Positions 27,301 to 34,147 of a stretch of DNA of 64,000 nt are shown piece after piece. Made by a program: the position numbers and the translations under genes. The notes under the pieces were generated by a model. The model was not told where the DNA came from. It worked only from the letters and a program-made list of their open reading frames with translations, and did no database searches. This DNA comes from Streptomyces dengpaensis (GTDB taxonomy: Bacteria; Actinomycetota; Actinomycetes; Streptomycetales; Streptomycetaceae): positions 310,001-374,000 of the forward strand of contig NZ_CP026652.1 in NCBI RefSeq assembly GCF_002946835.1. Reading direction: 5' to 3'. Position 1 is the stretch's first letter; every line of letters starts with the position of its first letter.

Positions 27301-28726
27301 GATCTCCCCACACGTTGACGAGGTCGGCCCGGCCGTCACCGTTGACATCGCCCGTCAACAGTCGGTTCGCCTGCGCAGCGCCTGTTGTCCCGACCTCCTC
27401 GAACGTCAGCGGCCAGGTGGTCGGTTGCTCAACGGTGTCGTAGTCCCCGGTCGCCGTGCGCAGCCGGATCTGCAAGGCCATCGGCAGCTTGGCCTTGGCG
27501 CGGTACGCCCCGCCCAGGACGCTGATGTGATCCGACCGACCATCCCCGTTGACGTCAGCGAGCAGGAACTGCGTTCCGCCTACCTGCACCATGTCGCCGG
27601 GAGGATTCGAGAAGAGCGGCAGCGCAGTCGGCATGGACGTGTCTCGGTACCCTGGGCCGCCTTGGTCGGTGTCTTGGAAAGAGTCCCCGGCCAGTGGCTC
27701 TCGTGCCGGGCCCTGGGAATCGAGATCTGGCTGCTGCCATCCGAACGTCTCTTCGGGCAGCGCTGTTCCACTGAGTACCCGGCCTTTACCGTCCAATGCG
27801 GCGTCGTTGCCGTATCGGGTGACGCCGGCGAGCTGGGAGGCTGCTCCCTTCGCGTATCGCAGCGCAAGCACCGAGCGCACCGCCGGCCCGACCCGCACCT
27901 CAATCGTGGTCAGCCGAAGCCCGGTGACCAGCAATGCCTCGCCCATCCCCTGACTAACCGGGTCGGGCCGATCCTCGTAGTGCAGGACGATCCGGGTGCG
28001 GCCAGAGGCTTCCGGGGTGTCTAGGTATTCGATGTCCTTGAGGTAGCAGGCGTCACTGCCGTCGCACCACCGGTGGTAACGCACCTCGTCTCCGTGCGAG
28101 TTGCGACGCTCGGCGAGGCCGAACATCACGTTGTGCGCCTTGCCCAGCCATGAGGTATACGTGCTGAGGGTGCCGCCCCGATCCCACACCAACCAGCCGT
28201 CCCCGGTTCTGGCGATCCGCCGGTAGGTCTCCCGCTCGGTGGAGTGGGTGCCGCCAGATCGGCAGCTGACCCCAGGCTTGGCCTGCGCCTGACATGCGAC
28301 GAGCCGTTCGCCGTCGAGCAAGAAGTCGTCGCTTCCGTCCATCCGAGGTGCGCCCCGACCGCGCGCGACGCGCTGTATCGAGGAGTCGCCGGACAGATCC
28401 CACCCCAACCCGGCGATCCCAGCCCCATGCCGGGAGTCGTACGTCAGGCCGGGCGACGGCTCAAGACCATGGAAGGATGGCACCGACACTGGCACCTGTT
28501 GGACGAACCGCCCGTCGTCGGTCGTGCCGCCTGGTGGAGATTCACCAAAGACTGAAGAGTCCCCGGCGGTCAGGGGGGTTTCAGGGCCGCCGCTTCCTGA
28601 GCCCATTGCAGACGGCCCCGTGGCTATCGCGGGCGACGGACTGGAGCCGCCCTGTGTGGCGGCAGCGGGCAACAGGAGGACCAGGACGGCCACGAAGCCC
28701 GCGAGCCGGCGGGACTGTCGCCGCAT
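21371..28726 (-). CDS. Secreted SpvB/FG-GAP/RHS repeat protein, probable polymorphic toxin
   Basis: About 2,451 aa. An N-terminal signal (RRLAGFVAVLVLLLPAAATQ) is followed by an SpvB-like segment (SFHGLEPSPGLTYDSRHGAG, GLGWDLSG). Next come roughly a dozen FG-GAP repeats of the form DVNGDGRxD between about residues 390 and 1220, then YD/RHS repeats. The conserved RHS core is at about 2170-2240 (YDYEPFGTARYT, GARELDPILGRFITPDN). The rest is a unique tail of about 200 residues. It is glycine-rich and predicted beta (FGIGFSADAQIGAGLEAGIY, SAGVSGFVYF, GVGFQLGLYFAPG), with two cysteines near VMSCQVEGCLDV. In RHS proteins the part after the core is the variable toxin; this one I do not recognise. 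Frame open from 28759; ATG at 28726 gives a cleaner signal. It follows the PLL-like gene by 4 bases. No immunity gene lies downstream; the IS630 end is 118 bases past the stop. Confidence 0.85.
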   Translation of the reverse strand: MRRQSRRLAGFVAVLVLLLPAAATQGGSSPSPAIATGPSAMGSGSGGPETPLTAGDSSVFGESPPGGTTDDGRFVQQVPVSVPSFHGLEPSPGLTYDSRHGAGIAGLGWDLSGDSSIQRVARGRGAPRMDGSDDFLLDGERLVACQAQAKPGVSCRSGGTHSTERETYRRIARTGDGWLVWDRGGTLSTYTSWLGKAHNVMFGLAERRNSHGDEVRYHRWCDGSDACYLKDIEYLDTPEASGRTRIVLHYEDRPDPVSQGMGEALLVTGLRLTTIEVRVGPAVRSVLALRYAKGAASQLAGVTRYGNDAALDGKGRVLSGTALPEETFGWQQPDLDSQGPAREPLAGDSFQDTDQGGPGYRDTSMPTALPLFSNPPGDMVQVGGTQFLLADVNGDGRSDHISVLGGAYRAKAKLPMALQIRLRTATGDYDTVEQPTTWPLTFEEVGTTGAAQANRLLTGDVNGDGRADLVNVWGDPVGNVPRSEIALGGPNGSIVQQGDTAMTALSGWNPRWRWFLADHDGDGRDDLITVHGVEGANNSIVTELLVALSDGSRFGEPTASPTPWSYERRDDAHWFVGDADGDRRADVLGVESRQRDSGPTASLRLALSRGDGSHTTLTQSTQVPFDSPEFALGTIPAITTYATGELAHAGDFDGDGRTDLLLAQRYQNDSGWRVRLTTALARYDGSFETESRDTDVDASWMTLHQRLSLKMATLVGPRWLITDLDGDGRSDVLLVGPAVAPSEPAQYPATVKSKRIFRDDPRPGSPSESWRAEPDESLPWDFHCHTLSPLTQLACGNGPTAHEVGTGDVNGDGRGDLVFTGPASSTLSHSSTFSINVHFSASSYSFQAGKSADVSGDGREDWVYVRATNPGLTVYTALASSGHQLTVARRKLEAAKSYPGVDLRRLMVADFGSPAGGPDGKADLLLLTADSAASRVHSLLLFSVGLGNYAVAPGSAGTGLTDPDVRSWVAADVNGDGTADLVRVRPSGSAEVSVTTLFADGQGGWRPVTEPVEVDDPPSVTSRMMPADIDGDGRVDLVQVSVMTPRGGDRQESVLALLSNGAGDWAARSTTLGAPTAAATNWQPAELNGDGRIDLIRIAFDKASPTEPGTTRADRLLSYGLGSFDHDSAPLGIGDHSPRWNAADLDGDGCDEVTWVNSGTAADPGFGFVRRIANSCAKLAPERTALTSPAPAAAGWVPVDRAEDTTRQLFRVVPGSGPGAGPDQAHLPLGAAPRLMNMAYSGLGRTIRVTYESSAGRHDGVPPGVAVPVVRTQELDGGNRLLGWQRTSYVRQGLAYSYPLQRLLGFRKAEETVEGRRKTVTLYPQTPGCAGRANAQTTLSPNGTLLLDERAMLAESSDGPPWTCEPFQTIRRECKGESDCRQIRVRYEHDDYGNTTVVEESGVYDDANRDGQDDTPADNRITKTGYVPNVDAYIVALPAWTRIEDGSGTPASERQTVYDHNTSYLQAPAVGDARTVSVLEPTLGRFLATGYQHDGHGNVTAVTDPSGVATRTDWDETYARFPVRECNSVWCTSTAWDTVLGRATTMIDANGLTTSIAWDPLGRHRRTDNPDGGCLIHRYVDWGVWPGVPGGQRISEDTCSAGGVNGLVNRMYHFDGLHRVHRDERSGGYTRFRTFTDDSTLVAQESDWGVRGAAVPVTRFGYDTLDRPLLVLRPDRSTVAYSYSPGMTRRSDETNRAVQQFFDGLGRVTRAEEAGTGAPPLTTQLRYDALDQLSESVAPTGTTTWKTGPLGWVWRECDPDSGCVSRTFDDAGRVRSRTNAAGQRVEHNYDALGRLTSRSFYDGSLLTDRATWAYDKDPDTGLPHGHSTGQVTRTHRTSSQAREDRWYDAGGRLALERTCVAATCAEVGRTWGPGGELVAVRYPDRTGKLSDQAERVGYSYDEAGRIRSVGGYATEVTYTPGDRVASITHGNGVTEQVTPDPDRAWPDRIQLSGMTGNWPTLSLEFGHDTAGRITGEDRSAPVGYQKRYGYDAYGRLGNESSHLKDTYSYDGPGRLTGRSAVGAYSYSDPAHPNAVTSAGQATYTYDAAGRALTGTRTIGHTWDADGNLTGFTTKDGKSVTYGYDADGQRVVKDVPSLLSRTVFADPYVEIDDWGEPRKSYLLGSRTLARSHWTWGTGGPADPPGVRYYHVDARGSVAVISRDDGRPLQYYDYEPFGTARYTQPGTGDDLRFIGARQDDDSGLVHLGARELDPILGRFITPDNIVADPQRGAAYDRYAYGYYDPINTKDPSGHEPEPLTLQEFAFDPLAAAPANVSSAPRSARLLDRGLRSPLSDVELSDSHTDLVSGLATPTVAQRDTTAPAVQPYTFGIGFSADAQIGAGLEAGIYYVWDTQGNVGIMFSGAARFGPDLGWSAGVSGFVYFNATVQQVAGYGVASGIDTPFASGAWVMSCQVEGCLDVRHGVAGSVGVGFQLGLYFAPGYSYILMLTTAR

Positions 28727-28762
28727 GTGCCGCGCCCGCCAGCCCCCGTCGTCGGCCATTGG

Positions 28763-29110
28763 CTACTCCCCAGCGGCGGTGACGGCAACCAGTGTGATCG
28801 CTCCCGGATCCGCCGCGCCAGGGGCCCCGCTCAAGACCGTGCTTCTGACGTCACCGAAGGGAAACCACGTCCCATCTTCGCGCCCGATCGTGGGCCACAA
28901 CCTCCCGGTAGGGCCTGCAAATACGACATGCAGTTCGCCATCGGTCGCGGCGCAGCCCAGAGCTTGAAGGCCATGTCCCGGGTTCGTGTGCCAGATCTTC
29001 CCCGAAGAACTGACAATTGATAAACGAAGCTCCACGCCGACCAGGATGATGGCCGTAATCACGCTTGTCGAGAGTGACGCAGTCAGGACACGACAACGGG
29101 TTATCAGCAT
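28763..29110 (-). CDS. Small membrane-anchored PLL-like beta-propeller fragment
   Basis: A 115-aa protein with one N-terminal hydrophobic segment (SVITAIILVGVELRLSIV). About two tectonin/PLL-type repeats follow (GKIWHTNPGHGLQ, GELHVVFAGPTGRLWPTIG then DGTWFPFGDV). Intact PLL-like domains have many more repeats, so this is a short form or remnant. Its TAG is 4 bases from the first in-frame ATG of the RHS protein, so the two are almost certainly cotranscribed. It may help display or anchor the large protein (inference). A perfect palindrome lies just upstream. Confidence 0.55.
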   Translation of the reverse strand: MLITRCRVLTASLSTSVITAIILVGVELRLSIVSSSGKIWHTNPGHGLQALGCAATDGELHVVFAGPTGRLWPTIGREDGTWFPFGDVRSTVLSGAPGAADPGAITLVAVTAAGE

Positions 29111-29119
29111 TGAGGATCA

Positions 29120-29134
29120 GAATTCTCAGAATTC
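29120..29134. promoter_or_regulatory. Perfect 15-bp palindrome before the PLL/RHS operon
   Basis: GAATTCTCAGAATTC, a perfect palindrome about a central C, 10 bases before the start at 29110. It is AT-rich in very GC-rich DNA. Likely an operator; ligand unknown. Confidence 0.45.
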
Positions 29135-29290
29135 GCTGCACCTGACTGCAGCCCCACCAAGCCAGGTTTTCAGGGGAGCCCAGAGCCTGGAGCACGGCAT
29201 CCAACGGCGCCGACTGCCTCGTAGTGGAGCTTGCGGTTCAGCTGATTCGGCAGGAGCCGTGGTCGAGGGGGGCAAGGTCGGTTCCAGCGC

Positions 29291-29755
29291 TCAGCGCGGT
29301 AGGTGTGCGGTCCGCTCGGGGTGCGCCGCCTTGATGTTACGCATCGCGGTCGTGTCGTTGATGCCGAAAAGCCGAATCAGGCGAATGGGATCTTCCGTCT
29401 CGAATGCCTCATGGAGGATGCGATCCTGCCGAAGAGTTTGCATCGACAGTCCGGCCCTTTTGAAGACCTTGCCGATCGCGTCCAAGCTGACGGTCGGCCT
29501 GACGTCGGCCGCGGTCCATCGGTTGATCAACAGGTGAGGGTTGCGTGTGGCTGGCCACCGTCGGTGTCGTTCCTTGGCGCATTCCGAGGCGCATTGGTAG
29601 GTGAGCTCGTCCAGGTAGATGACGTGCCGTCGGCCGCGCCGTCGTACCACAAGTCGCTCCCGGGGCAGGTCGAGGTCAGCGTGGAGGAGTCCGCGCAGGT
29701 CGGTGCCGTTGAGCGCGTGGTCGCAGACCAGAGCGATCACGAACGTTCGAAGATG
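29291..29755 (-). pseudogene. Site-specific integrase, C-terminal fragment
   Basis: Frame from about 29755: TFVIALVCDHALNGTDLRGL, LDLPRERLVVRRRGRRHVIY, then FKRAGLSMQTLRQDRILHEA and GINDTTAMRNIKAAHPERTA. This is the C-terminal part of an atypical tyrosine-recombinase-like protein common in Streptomyces mobile DNA. The N-terminal half is missing, and the frame is fused to nitroreductase DNA, giving a false long ORF. No active-site series is complete. Confidence 0.6.
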
Positions 29756-30047
29756 TTGTGCGCGTGCCCGAGCAGGCCAGCCAGCAGGTCTGATGGGACG
29801 GAGGGCGGCACTGTCTCGATGACCGCGACCCGCAGGTTCGGGACAGCGCAGCCGACGGACACGTGCAGGGCACGTCCAGTCGGGTCGGTGTGGCGCAGGC
29901 CGCGGTTCGTGGCCGCGGATCTCCAGCGTGAGCATGTCCGGGTCCAGGCGGAAGTGCCAGGGCTGGGTGTTGTGGATCGATGGGGCGGCCACAGCCGCGG
30001 AGACCAGCGTCTCCAGGGTGGTTGCCGTCGAGGACTGCGGTCCGCAT
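29755..30047 (-). pseudogene. Acg-type nitroreductase, frameshifted N-terminal remnant
   Basis: Starts MRTAVLDGN at 30047 behind GGAGGAGG. After a frame change it reads TLETLVSAAVAAPSIHNTQP then WHFRLDPDMLTLEIRG. After another it reads GLRHTDPTGRALHVSVGCAV then NLRVAVIE. This is the N-terminus of the Acg/Rv2032 family, members of the DevR regulon in mycobacteria. It is cut by the integrase fragment. A perfect GGGCC-N4-GGCCC palindrome lies about 90 bases upstream. Confidence 0.6.
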
Positions 30048-30137
30048 CGGGGCCTCCTCCCCGCCCTGCTCCGACGGGGGGCAGCGCGGCTCTCGGTGGC
30101 CGCACCAGCCTGACGCCCAGCGCCGTGGGAGGGGCAG

Positions 30138-30151
30138 GGGCCGTCCGGCCC
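30138..30151. promoter_or_regulatory. DevR/OsdR-type palindrome, perfect arms
   Basis: GGGCC-GTCC-GGCCC. It lies upstream of the nitroreductase remnant and just downstream of the response regulator stop. One of about twelve related sites in this cluster; ligand inferred. Confidence 0.55.
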
Positions 30152-30181
30152 CACGCGGGGTCTGGACGGCTCAGCCGGTGC

Positions 30182-30883
30182 TCACCTTGCGGGCCGGTCG
30201 CCTGCGTCCGGTTGCTCCAGATGCGAGGCCAGTACCGCGGCCTGGACGCGGCGCTGGACACCGAGTTTGGCCAGTAGCCGGGAGATGTGGTTCTTGACCG
30301 TCTTCTCCGAGAGGTACAGCTTCTTGCCGATCTCGCGGTTGGTCAGACCGTCGCCGATCAGGGCGAGGATGTCCCGCTCGCGGGGCGACAGGCTCGCCAG
30401 TTCGGGTGCGATGGTCGGCGTCTCGGCCGGGTCGGCGCGCAGCGACCGCATCAGGCGGGCCGTGGTCGCGGGGTCCAGCATGGACTGGCCCGAGGCGACC
30501 GCGCGGACCGCCGAGACCAGGTCGGAACCTCTGATCTGCTTGAGGACATAGCCCGAAGCCCCGGCCATGATGGCATCGAGCAGCGCGTCCTCGTCGTCGA
30601 ACGACGTCAGCATCAGACAGGCCAGCTCCAGCATCTGGCTGCGCAGCTCCCGGCAGACCGTGATGCCATCGCCGTCCGGAAGGCGTACGTCGAGCACGGC
30701 GACATGCGGGCGCAGCGCCGGGCCGCGAGCGAGGGCGTGCTCGACGGTGTCCGCGTCGCCGACTACCGAGATGTCCGGTTCGGCGTCGAGCAGGTCGGTG
30801 ATGCCGCGTCGTACGACCTCGTGATCGTCGAGCAGGAAGACACGGATCGGATCCTGCTCAGTGAAGGTGCGTGTCTCGGTCAT
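30182..30883 (-). CDS. NarL/DevR-family response regulator (OsdR-like)
   Basis: A 233-aa two-component response regulator. The receiver domain has the acidic pair in RVFLLDDHEVVRRG, the phospho-acceptor Asp in VAVLDVRLPDGDG, the Thr/Ser in LMLTSFDDEDAL and the Lys in GYVLKQI. The C-terminal LuxR helix-turn-helix is LSPRERDILALIGDGLTNRE to KTVKNHISRLLAKLGVQRR. The arrangement matches DevR/DosR of mycobacteria and OsdR of S. coelicolor, which control dormancy, hypoxia and redox-stress genes. Its neighbours are the expected targets of such a regulator, and palindromes flank the gene on both sides. Its likely kinase is at 46557. ATG at 30883 with AGGGG upstream. Confidence 0.88.
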   Translation of the reverse strand: MTETRTFTEQDPIRVFLLDDHEVVRRGITDLLDAEPDISVVGDADTVEHALARGPALRPHVAVLDVRLPDGDGITVCRELRSQMLELACLMLTSFDDEDALLDAIMAGASGYVLKQIRGSDLVSAVRAVASGQSMLDPATTARLMRSLRADPAETPTIAPELASLSPRERDILALIGDGLTNREIGKKLYLSEKTVKNHISRLLAKLGVQRRVQAAVLASHLEQPDAGDRPAR

Positions 30884-30965
30884 GACGACCCCTTGTTCCC
30901 CGGTGACTGACGGGCCGCGGGCTGCCCGTGACGACGATCATTACTCGGCAGGCCCGGTTGCACTA

Positions 30966-30979
30966 GGGCCGACCGGCCC
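30966..30979. promoter_or_regulatory. DevR/OsdR-type palindrome, perfect arms
   Basis: GGGCC-GACC-GGCCC in the divergent space between the response regulator and the Rv1733c-like gene; it could serve either promoter. Confidence 0.6.
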
Positions 30980-31109
30980 CACTCGGCTTCGAGACGCGCC
31001 CTCACCGGCCCAACGGTCACGGTCAGACGGCCCCTCCCGCCCGGCGATCAGCTGGTGAGACCTTCCATGCCGTACTCAGGCTGGTTGTGCCGATGAGGGG
31101 GCGTGATCG

Positions 31110-31589
31110 ATGCGGAAGGCAAGGCGTACGAAGATTCTGGGGTGGCGGTGGCGGCGAAATCCGCTGCGACGGCACAGCGACGTGGTCGAGGCGTCGATCG
31201 TTCTGGCGACCTGGGCGACTGCCGTCGTCGGCGGGGCCGCTGCCGGCGTGGTCGCGGCGCGGGCCGTGGACGGCACGGTGCGGCATGACCGGGCGGAGCG
31301 GAGGCCGGTGTCGGCCGTGATGGTGCGCAGTGCGCCGAGCGGGATGCGAGATTTGGCCACCGGGCTGGAGTACGACCAAGTGGCGGCCAAAGTGCGTTGG
31401 ACCGACGGCAGCGGCACCCTACGGACCGGTGAGTCCAGCGTGAAGAGTGGGACTGCTGCCGGTGCCGTGGTGACGGTGTGGACCGACAGTCACGGGCGCC
31501 TGGTGTCCGGCCGATCGGTTCGACGGAAGCTGGGCACGCGTCGGGCTGACTTGCGTGGGTGTCGGGCTCGCGGGCGGGCAGGGCGCTGA
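31110..31589 (+). CDS. Rv1733c-family membrane protein, C-terminally truncated
   Basis: 159 aa. The first part matches the Rv1733c-like protein at 41525-42106: WRWRRNPLRRHSDVVEASIV, a membrane segment (VLATWATAVVGGAAAGVVAA), then KVRWTDGSGTLRTGES and VVTVWTDSHGRL. After about residue 140 the frame runs into unrelated residues (RRKLGTRRADLRGCRA). The second membrane segment of the paralogue is missing. The break coincides with the broken 3' end of a convergent CBS-domain gene, so a deletion removed both ends. Rv1733c proteins are DevR-regulon members of unknown function. A perfect palindrome lies 130 bases upstream. Confidence 0.7.
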   Translation: MRKARRTKILGWRWRRNPLRRHSDVVEASIVLATWATAVVGGAAAGVVAARAVDGTVRHDRAERRPVSAVMVRSAPSGMRDLATGLEYDQVAAKVRWTDGSGTLRTGESSVKSGTAAGAVVTVWTDSHGRLVSGRSVRRKLGTRRADLRGCRARGRAGR

Positions 31590-31698
31590 CCTTCCAGTCC
31601 TGCATCAGCCGCACGATCTCCTTGAAGGTGGCCTTGCGGCCGATGGCGGTGACCGTGTGGGTCATGACATCGCTGACGATGTGCGGGGTGCCGTGCAT
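31575..31698 (-). pseudogene. CBS-domain protein, N-terminal stump
   Basis: Starts MHGTPHIVSDVMTHTVTAIG at 31698 behind GAGGGAG and continues RKATFKEIVRLMQDWKVSAL to about 31575, half of the first CBS repeat. It then runs into the antisense of the Rv1733c-like gene. Intact versions carry two CBS domains and often a BON domain. Confidence 0.65.
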
Positions 31699-31717
31699 GG
31701 TGGCTCCCTCTCGTTGT

Positions 31718-32182
31718 TCAGACATGGGTGCCGGCGCCGTACGGGGCGTACAGGTCCAGTAGCCGGGTCCGGGAGGAGCGGAGGCGGTGGGCGAGCACGT
31801 CACCGACCCATTGGGTGATGCTATGGCCCATGGCCGGGTCCTCTTTGCACATCAGGCGGACGGTTGTGGCGTCGAACTCGTACGCCCGCACCGGGGTCGT
31901 CGCCTCGGCACCCAGGTGCCAGACGTGCGGCGTGAACAGCCAGGACCAGCCGACGAGTTCGTTGTGCCGGAGAGTCTCGATGACGGCCGCGCGGCGACCC
32001 GGCACGTGCATGTCGAGCTCGACGTTGCCCGTGCGGATGATCCAGAACCGGTCGGCCCGGCCGCCCTCCTCGAACAGGCGCGTCCCTTGCGGGAAGGACA
32101 CCTCGCGGGCGACGCGCGTGAGCCGTTGCCGGTGCTCGGCGGGCAGCGCGCGCAGCATGCTGGGCGTAGGGGTGGTGATCAT
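31718..32182 (-). CDS. Cyclic nucleotide-binding domain protein
   Basis: A 154-aa single-domain protein of the Crp/cNMP-binding fold: LTRVAREVSFPQGTRLFEEG, FWIIRTGNVELDMHVPGRR, then VGWSWLFTPHVWHLGAEATT in the phosphate-cassette region. It has no DNA-binding domain, so it is a sensor or partner protein, not a Crp regulator. Similar small proteins occur with CBS and universal stress genes in actinobacterial redox clusters. I chose ATG 32182 because GGGAGG precedes it by 7 bases; an in-frame ATG lies at 32215. It is 19 bases upstream of the CBS stump, on the same strand. A near-perfect palindrome lies 68 bases upstream. Confidence 0.82.
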   Translation of the reverse strand: MITTPTPSMLRALPAEHRQRLTRVAREVSFPQGTRLFEEGGRADRFWIIRTGNVELDMHVPGRRAAVIETLRHNELVGWSWLFTPHVWHLGAEATTPVRAYEFDATTVRLMCKEDPAMGHSITQWVGDVLAHRLRSSRTRLLDLYAPYGAGTHV

Positions 32183-32249
32183 GGCGTGCCTCCCGACGGA
32201 TGTGGGAACTGTCATCGCCAGCGTGTGCCCGCCCCCGGGGGCGGACCAT

Positions 32250-32263
32250 GGGCCACTCGGGCC
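32250..32263. promoter_or_regulatory. DevR/OsdR-type palindrome, one mismatch
   Basis: GGGCC-ACTC-GGGCC, upstream of the cNMP-binding gene. Confidence 0.45.
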
Positions 32264-32374
32264 ATCGGTCAGGCCACTCGGCTCCGATGAGGAGACGTCC
32301 GGCACCCTGCAGCAACGTCGCCCCAGCTGTTCCATGAAGGCGTGAGACGGCCCGCCCGGTGGAGGGGGTGAGCA

Positions 32375-32719
32375 CTGTCCTTCAACGTCACCACCTACCG
32401 GAAACTGACTGGCGGCGAACTCGGCCCTACCCTCAACTTCGCCACCCGCCTTGACCGGCTCGGTGTCCCGATGTGGATCCGCTACGTCCTGGTGCCGGGC
32501 TGGACCGACGCGCCGGAGTCCGTCGAGGGCCTGGCCCACTTCGTGGCGGGCCTCGGCTCGGTCGACCGCGTGGACGTGCTGCCGTTCCACAAGCTCGGCG
32601 CCGCGAAGTACGAGGACCTGGGTCTCCCGTTCCCGCTGCGCGACACCCCGAGCCCGACCCGGGAGTCGGTCGAACGGGTACGGGAGCGGTTCCGTGCCCA
32701 CGGCTTGACGGCTTACTGA
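32375..32719 (+). pseudogene. Pyruvate formate-lyase activating enzyme, C-terminal fragment
   Basis: The frame LSFNVTTYRKLTGGELGPTL, GVPMWIRYVLVPGWTD, RVDVLPFHKLGAAKYEDLGL to the natural end RAHGLTAY and stop is the C-terminal half of a PflA-type radical SAM protein. The CxxxCxxC iron-sulfur motif and the N-terminal half are absent. The natural stop shows only the 5' part was lost. An anaerobic-metabolism gene fits this cluster. Confidence 0.7.
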
Positions 32720-32736
32720 ACGAGGGTGAAGCGGAG

Positions 32737-33918
32737 TCATCGCCTCCAGGAACCCTCAGGGCTGCGCTCGGGCATCGTGCTCGGGTGGGAGACTTGGCCG
32801 TTCGCCGCTTGGGCAAGCCAGGCAGCCCACCTGCTGATGAATTCGTCCAGGTCCCCGATGACGAGGGGAGTGAAAGGCCAGGCCACCTGGTGCATAGCCA
32901 TGCCCGGGTTCACGGCACCGCGTGATTCGTGGTGCGGGTTGAGTGCGAAGGGATCCATGGTCCCTGTGACAGGGCGGATCGGGGTGCTCATGAAGGCGGT
33001 CTCGAACCACTGGTACTGGTCTTGCATCTGTGCGTCGGCGTACCAGAGGGAGTGGCTACGGCCTTCGTACCCGTGATAGTTGGCAGGGATCTTCAGGGAC
33101 AGCGTCGCGGAGGCGATGACGTCGAATGGGGCCGGCGTTGAGTCGGTGCGCCAGATCTCGGAGACGGTCTCTTGCGGGCCGGACAGGGTCAGCTGAGCGT
33201 CGGTCATCCGGATGGTCCAGCCGCCCTGCTTGCCCATGCGGATCTCCGCGCTGGGGGCAGCGTTCTTCAGGGTCGTCAGGAAGTCGTCGGCGATGAAGCC
33301 GAAGGAGGTCTTGGCTGCCTCGAACAGGTCTTTGCGAAGGTCGGCTTCGGTGGCCTGCTCCGATGCACGGCGGTCCGCTTCGGCCCTGCGCGCGACCGAG
33401 CTCTGATTGGCTTCGGCGAGGGCGGCCAGTCCCCCGGACATCGCGCTGATGGGGACGTGTCGCAGGCGCGCCAGCAGGTTGCCGGGAGCTGGCCGCCCCT
33501 GTGGTCCCTTGAAGAGGCATTCCGTGACGAGCGCGGCCAGGAGCGGGGGCGCGGTCGTCAGCGGGGGCGGGGTGCCGCGCAGGCGCCGTTCGGCGAAGTC
33601 GGCGTCGGTGGCGCCAGTGAAGGGGGTGAATCCTTCCAGGAGTTCGTGGGCGAGGATTCCCAGGGCGTAGATGTCGCTGGCACTGGTGGCCCGCTGGTTG
33701 CTCCAGCGTTCGGGGGCCATGTACGCGAAGGTGCCGTGGAGCTTGAAGGTCGGCTTCGCGGTGGTGGCTTCGGCGTACCGGGCGATGCCGAAGTCGGCGA
33801 GGCACCAACGGCCGCCCATTAGCAGGATGTTCGCCGGCTTCAGGTCGCGATGGACGATGCCGCGGTCTTTGAGGTCGACCAAGGTTTTGGCGACGTCGGA
33901 GAGCACGTTCTGGGACAT
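32737..33918 (-). CDS. Serine/threonine protein kinase lacking its N-lobe
   Basis: 393 aa. The kinase C-lobe is complete: catalytic loop IVHRDLKPANILL at about residues 21-33, ADFGIARY, then GTFAYMAPERW and SDIYALGILAHELLEG. A coiled region and a C-terminal domain of unknown type follow (SEIWRTDSTPAPFDV, FMSTPIRPVTGTMDPFALNP). The glycine-rich loop and the ATP-binding Lys that should precede are missing. The frame opens abruptly at 33918 and the upstream DNA encodes nothing related. It is probably inactive as a kinase, either a truncated gene or a pseudokinase. The operator region upstream serves the DoxX gene in the other direction. Confidence 0.65.
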   Translation of the reverse strand: MSQNVLSDVAKTLVDLKDRGIVHRDLKPANILLMGGRWCLADFGIARYAEATTAKPTFKLHGTFAYMAPERWSNQRATSASDIYALGILAHELLEGFTPFTGATDADFAERRLRGTPPPLTTAPPLLAALVTECLFKGPQGRPAPGNLLARLRHVPISAMSGGLAALAEANQSSVARRAEADRRASEQATEADLRKDLFEAAKTSFGFIADDFLTTLKNAAPSAEIRMGKQGGWTIRMTDAQLTLSGPQETVSEIWRTDSTPAPFDVIASATLSLKIPANYHGYEGRSHSLWYADAQMQDQYQWFETAFMSTPIRPVTGTMDPFALNPHHESRGAVNPGMAMHQVAWPFTPLVIGDLDEFISRWAAWLAQAANGQVSHPSTMPERSPEGSWRR

Positions 33919-34012
33919 GAGCCGCTTTCCCCCGTCTCACCTCAGGATCCACCGGTGGCACGCGCGGCCGCGGACTGTGCACCAACCGGAGGCCGGGACA
34001 CGCACCCCAACA

Positions 34013-34040
34013 GGCCCTGTAAACAGGGCCGTTCAGTCCC
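34013..34040. promoter_or_regulatory. Palindrome and half-related site before the DoxX gene
   Basis: GGCCCTGT-AA-ACAGGGCC (34013-34030) is a perfect inverted repeat with 8-base arms. It overlaps GGGCC-GTTCA-GTCCC (34026-34040), a relaxed form of the cluster palindrome. The DoxX start is 108 bases downstream. Confidence 0.5.
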
Positions 34041-34147
34041 ACCGTCACGGACCTTCGGCATCCGGCGACCGGTGTTCGACGCGGCCAGAGTGAGAGGCGT
34101 CAGACACCGACCGAACTGTCCTCATCGTCCCCGAAGGGATCACGACC

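Noticed and set aside
25902..28782. Several long plus-strand frames opposite the RHS gene
   Set aside because: They mirror the repeated DxDGDG codons of the FG-GAP repeats and have no features of their own.
34013..34030. A terminator for the kinase or DoxX gene
   Set aside because: It lies at the 5' side of both genes, so an operator reading fits better.
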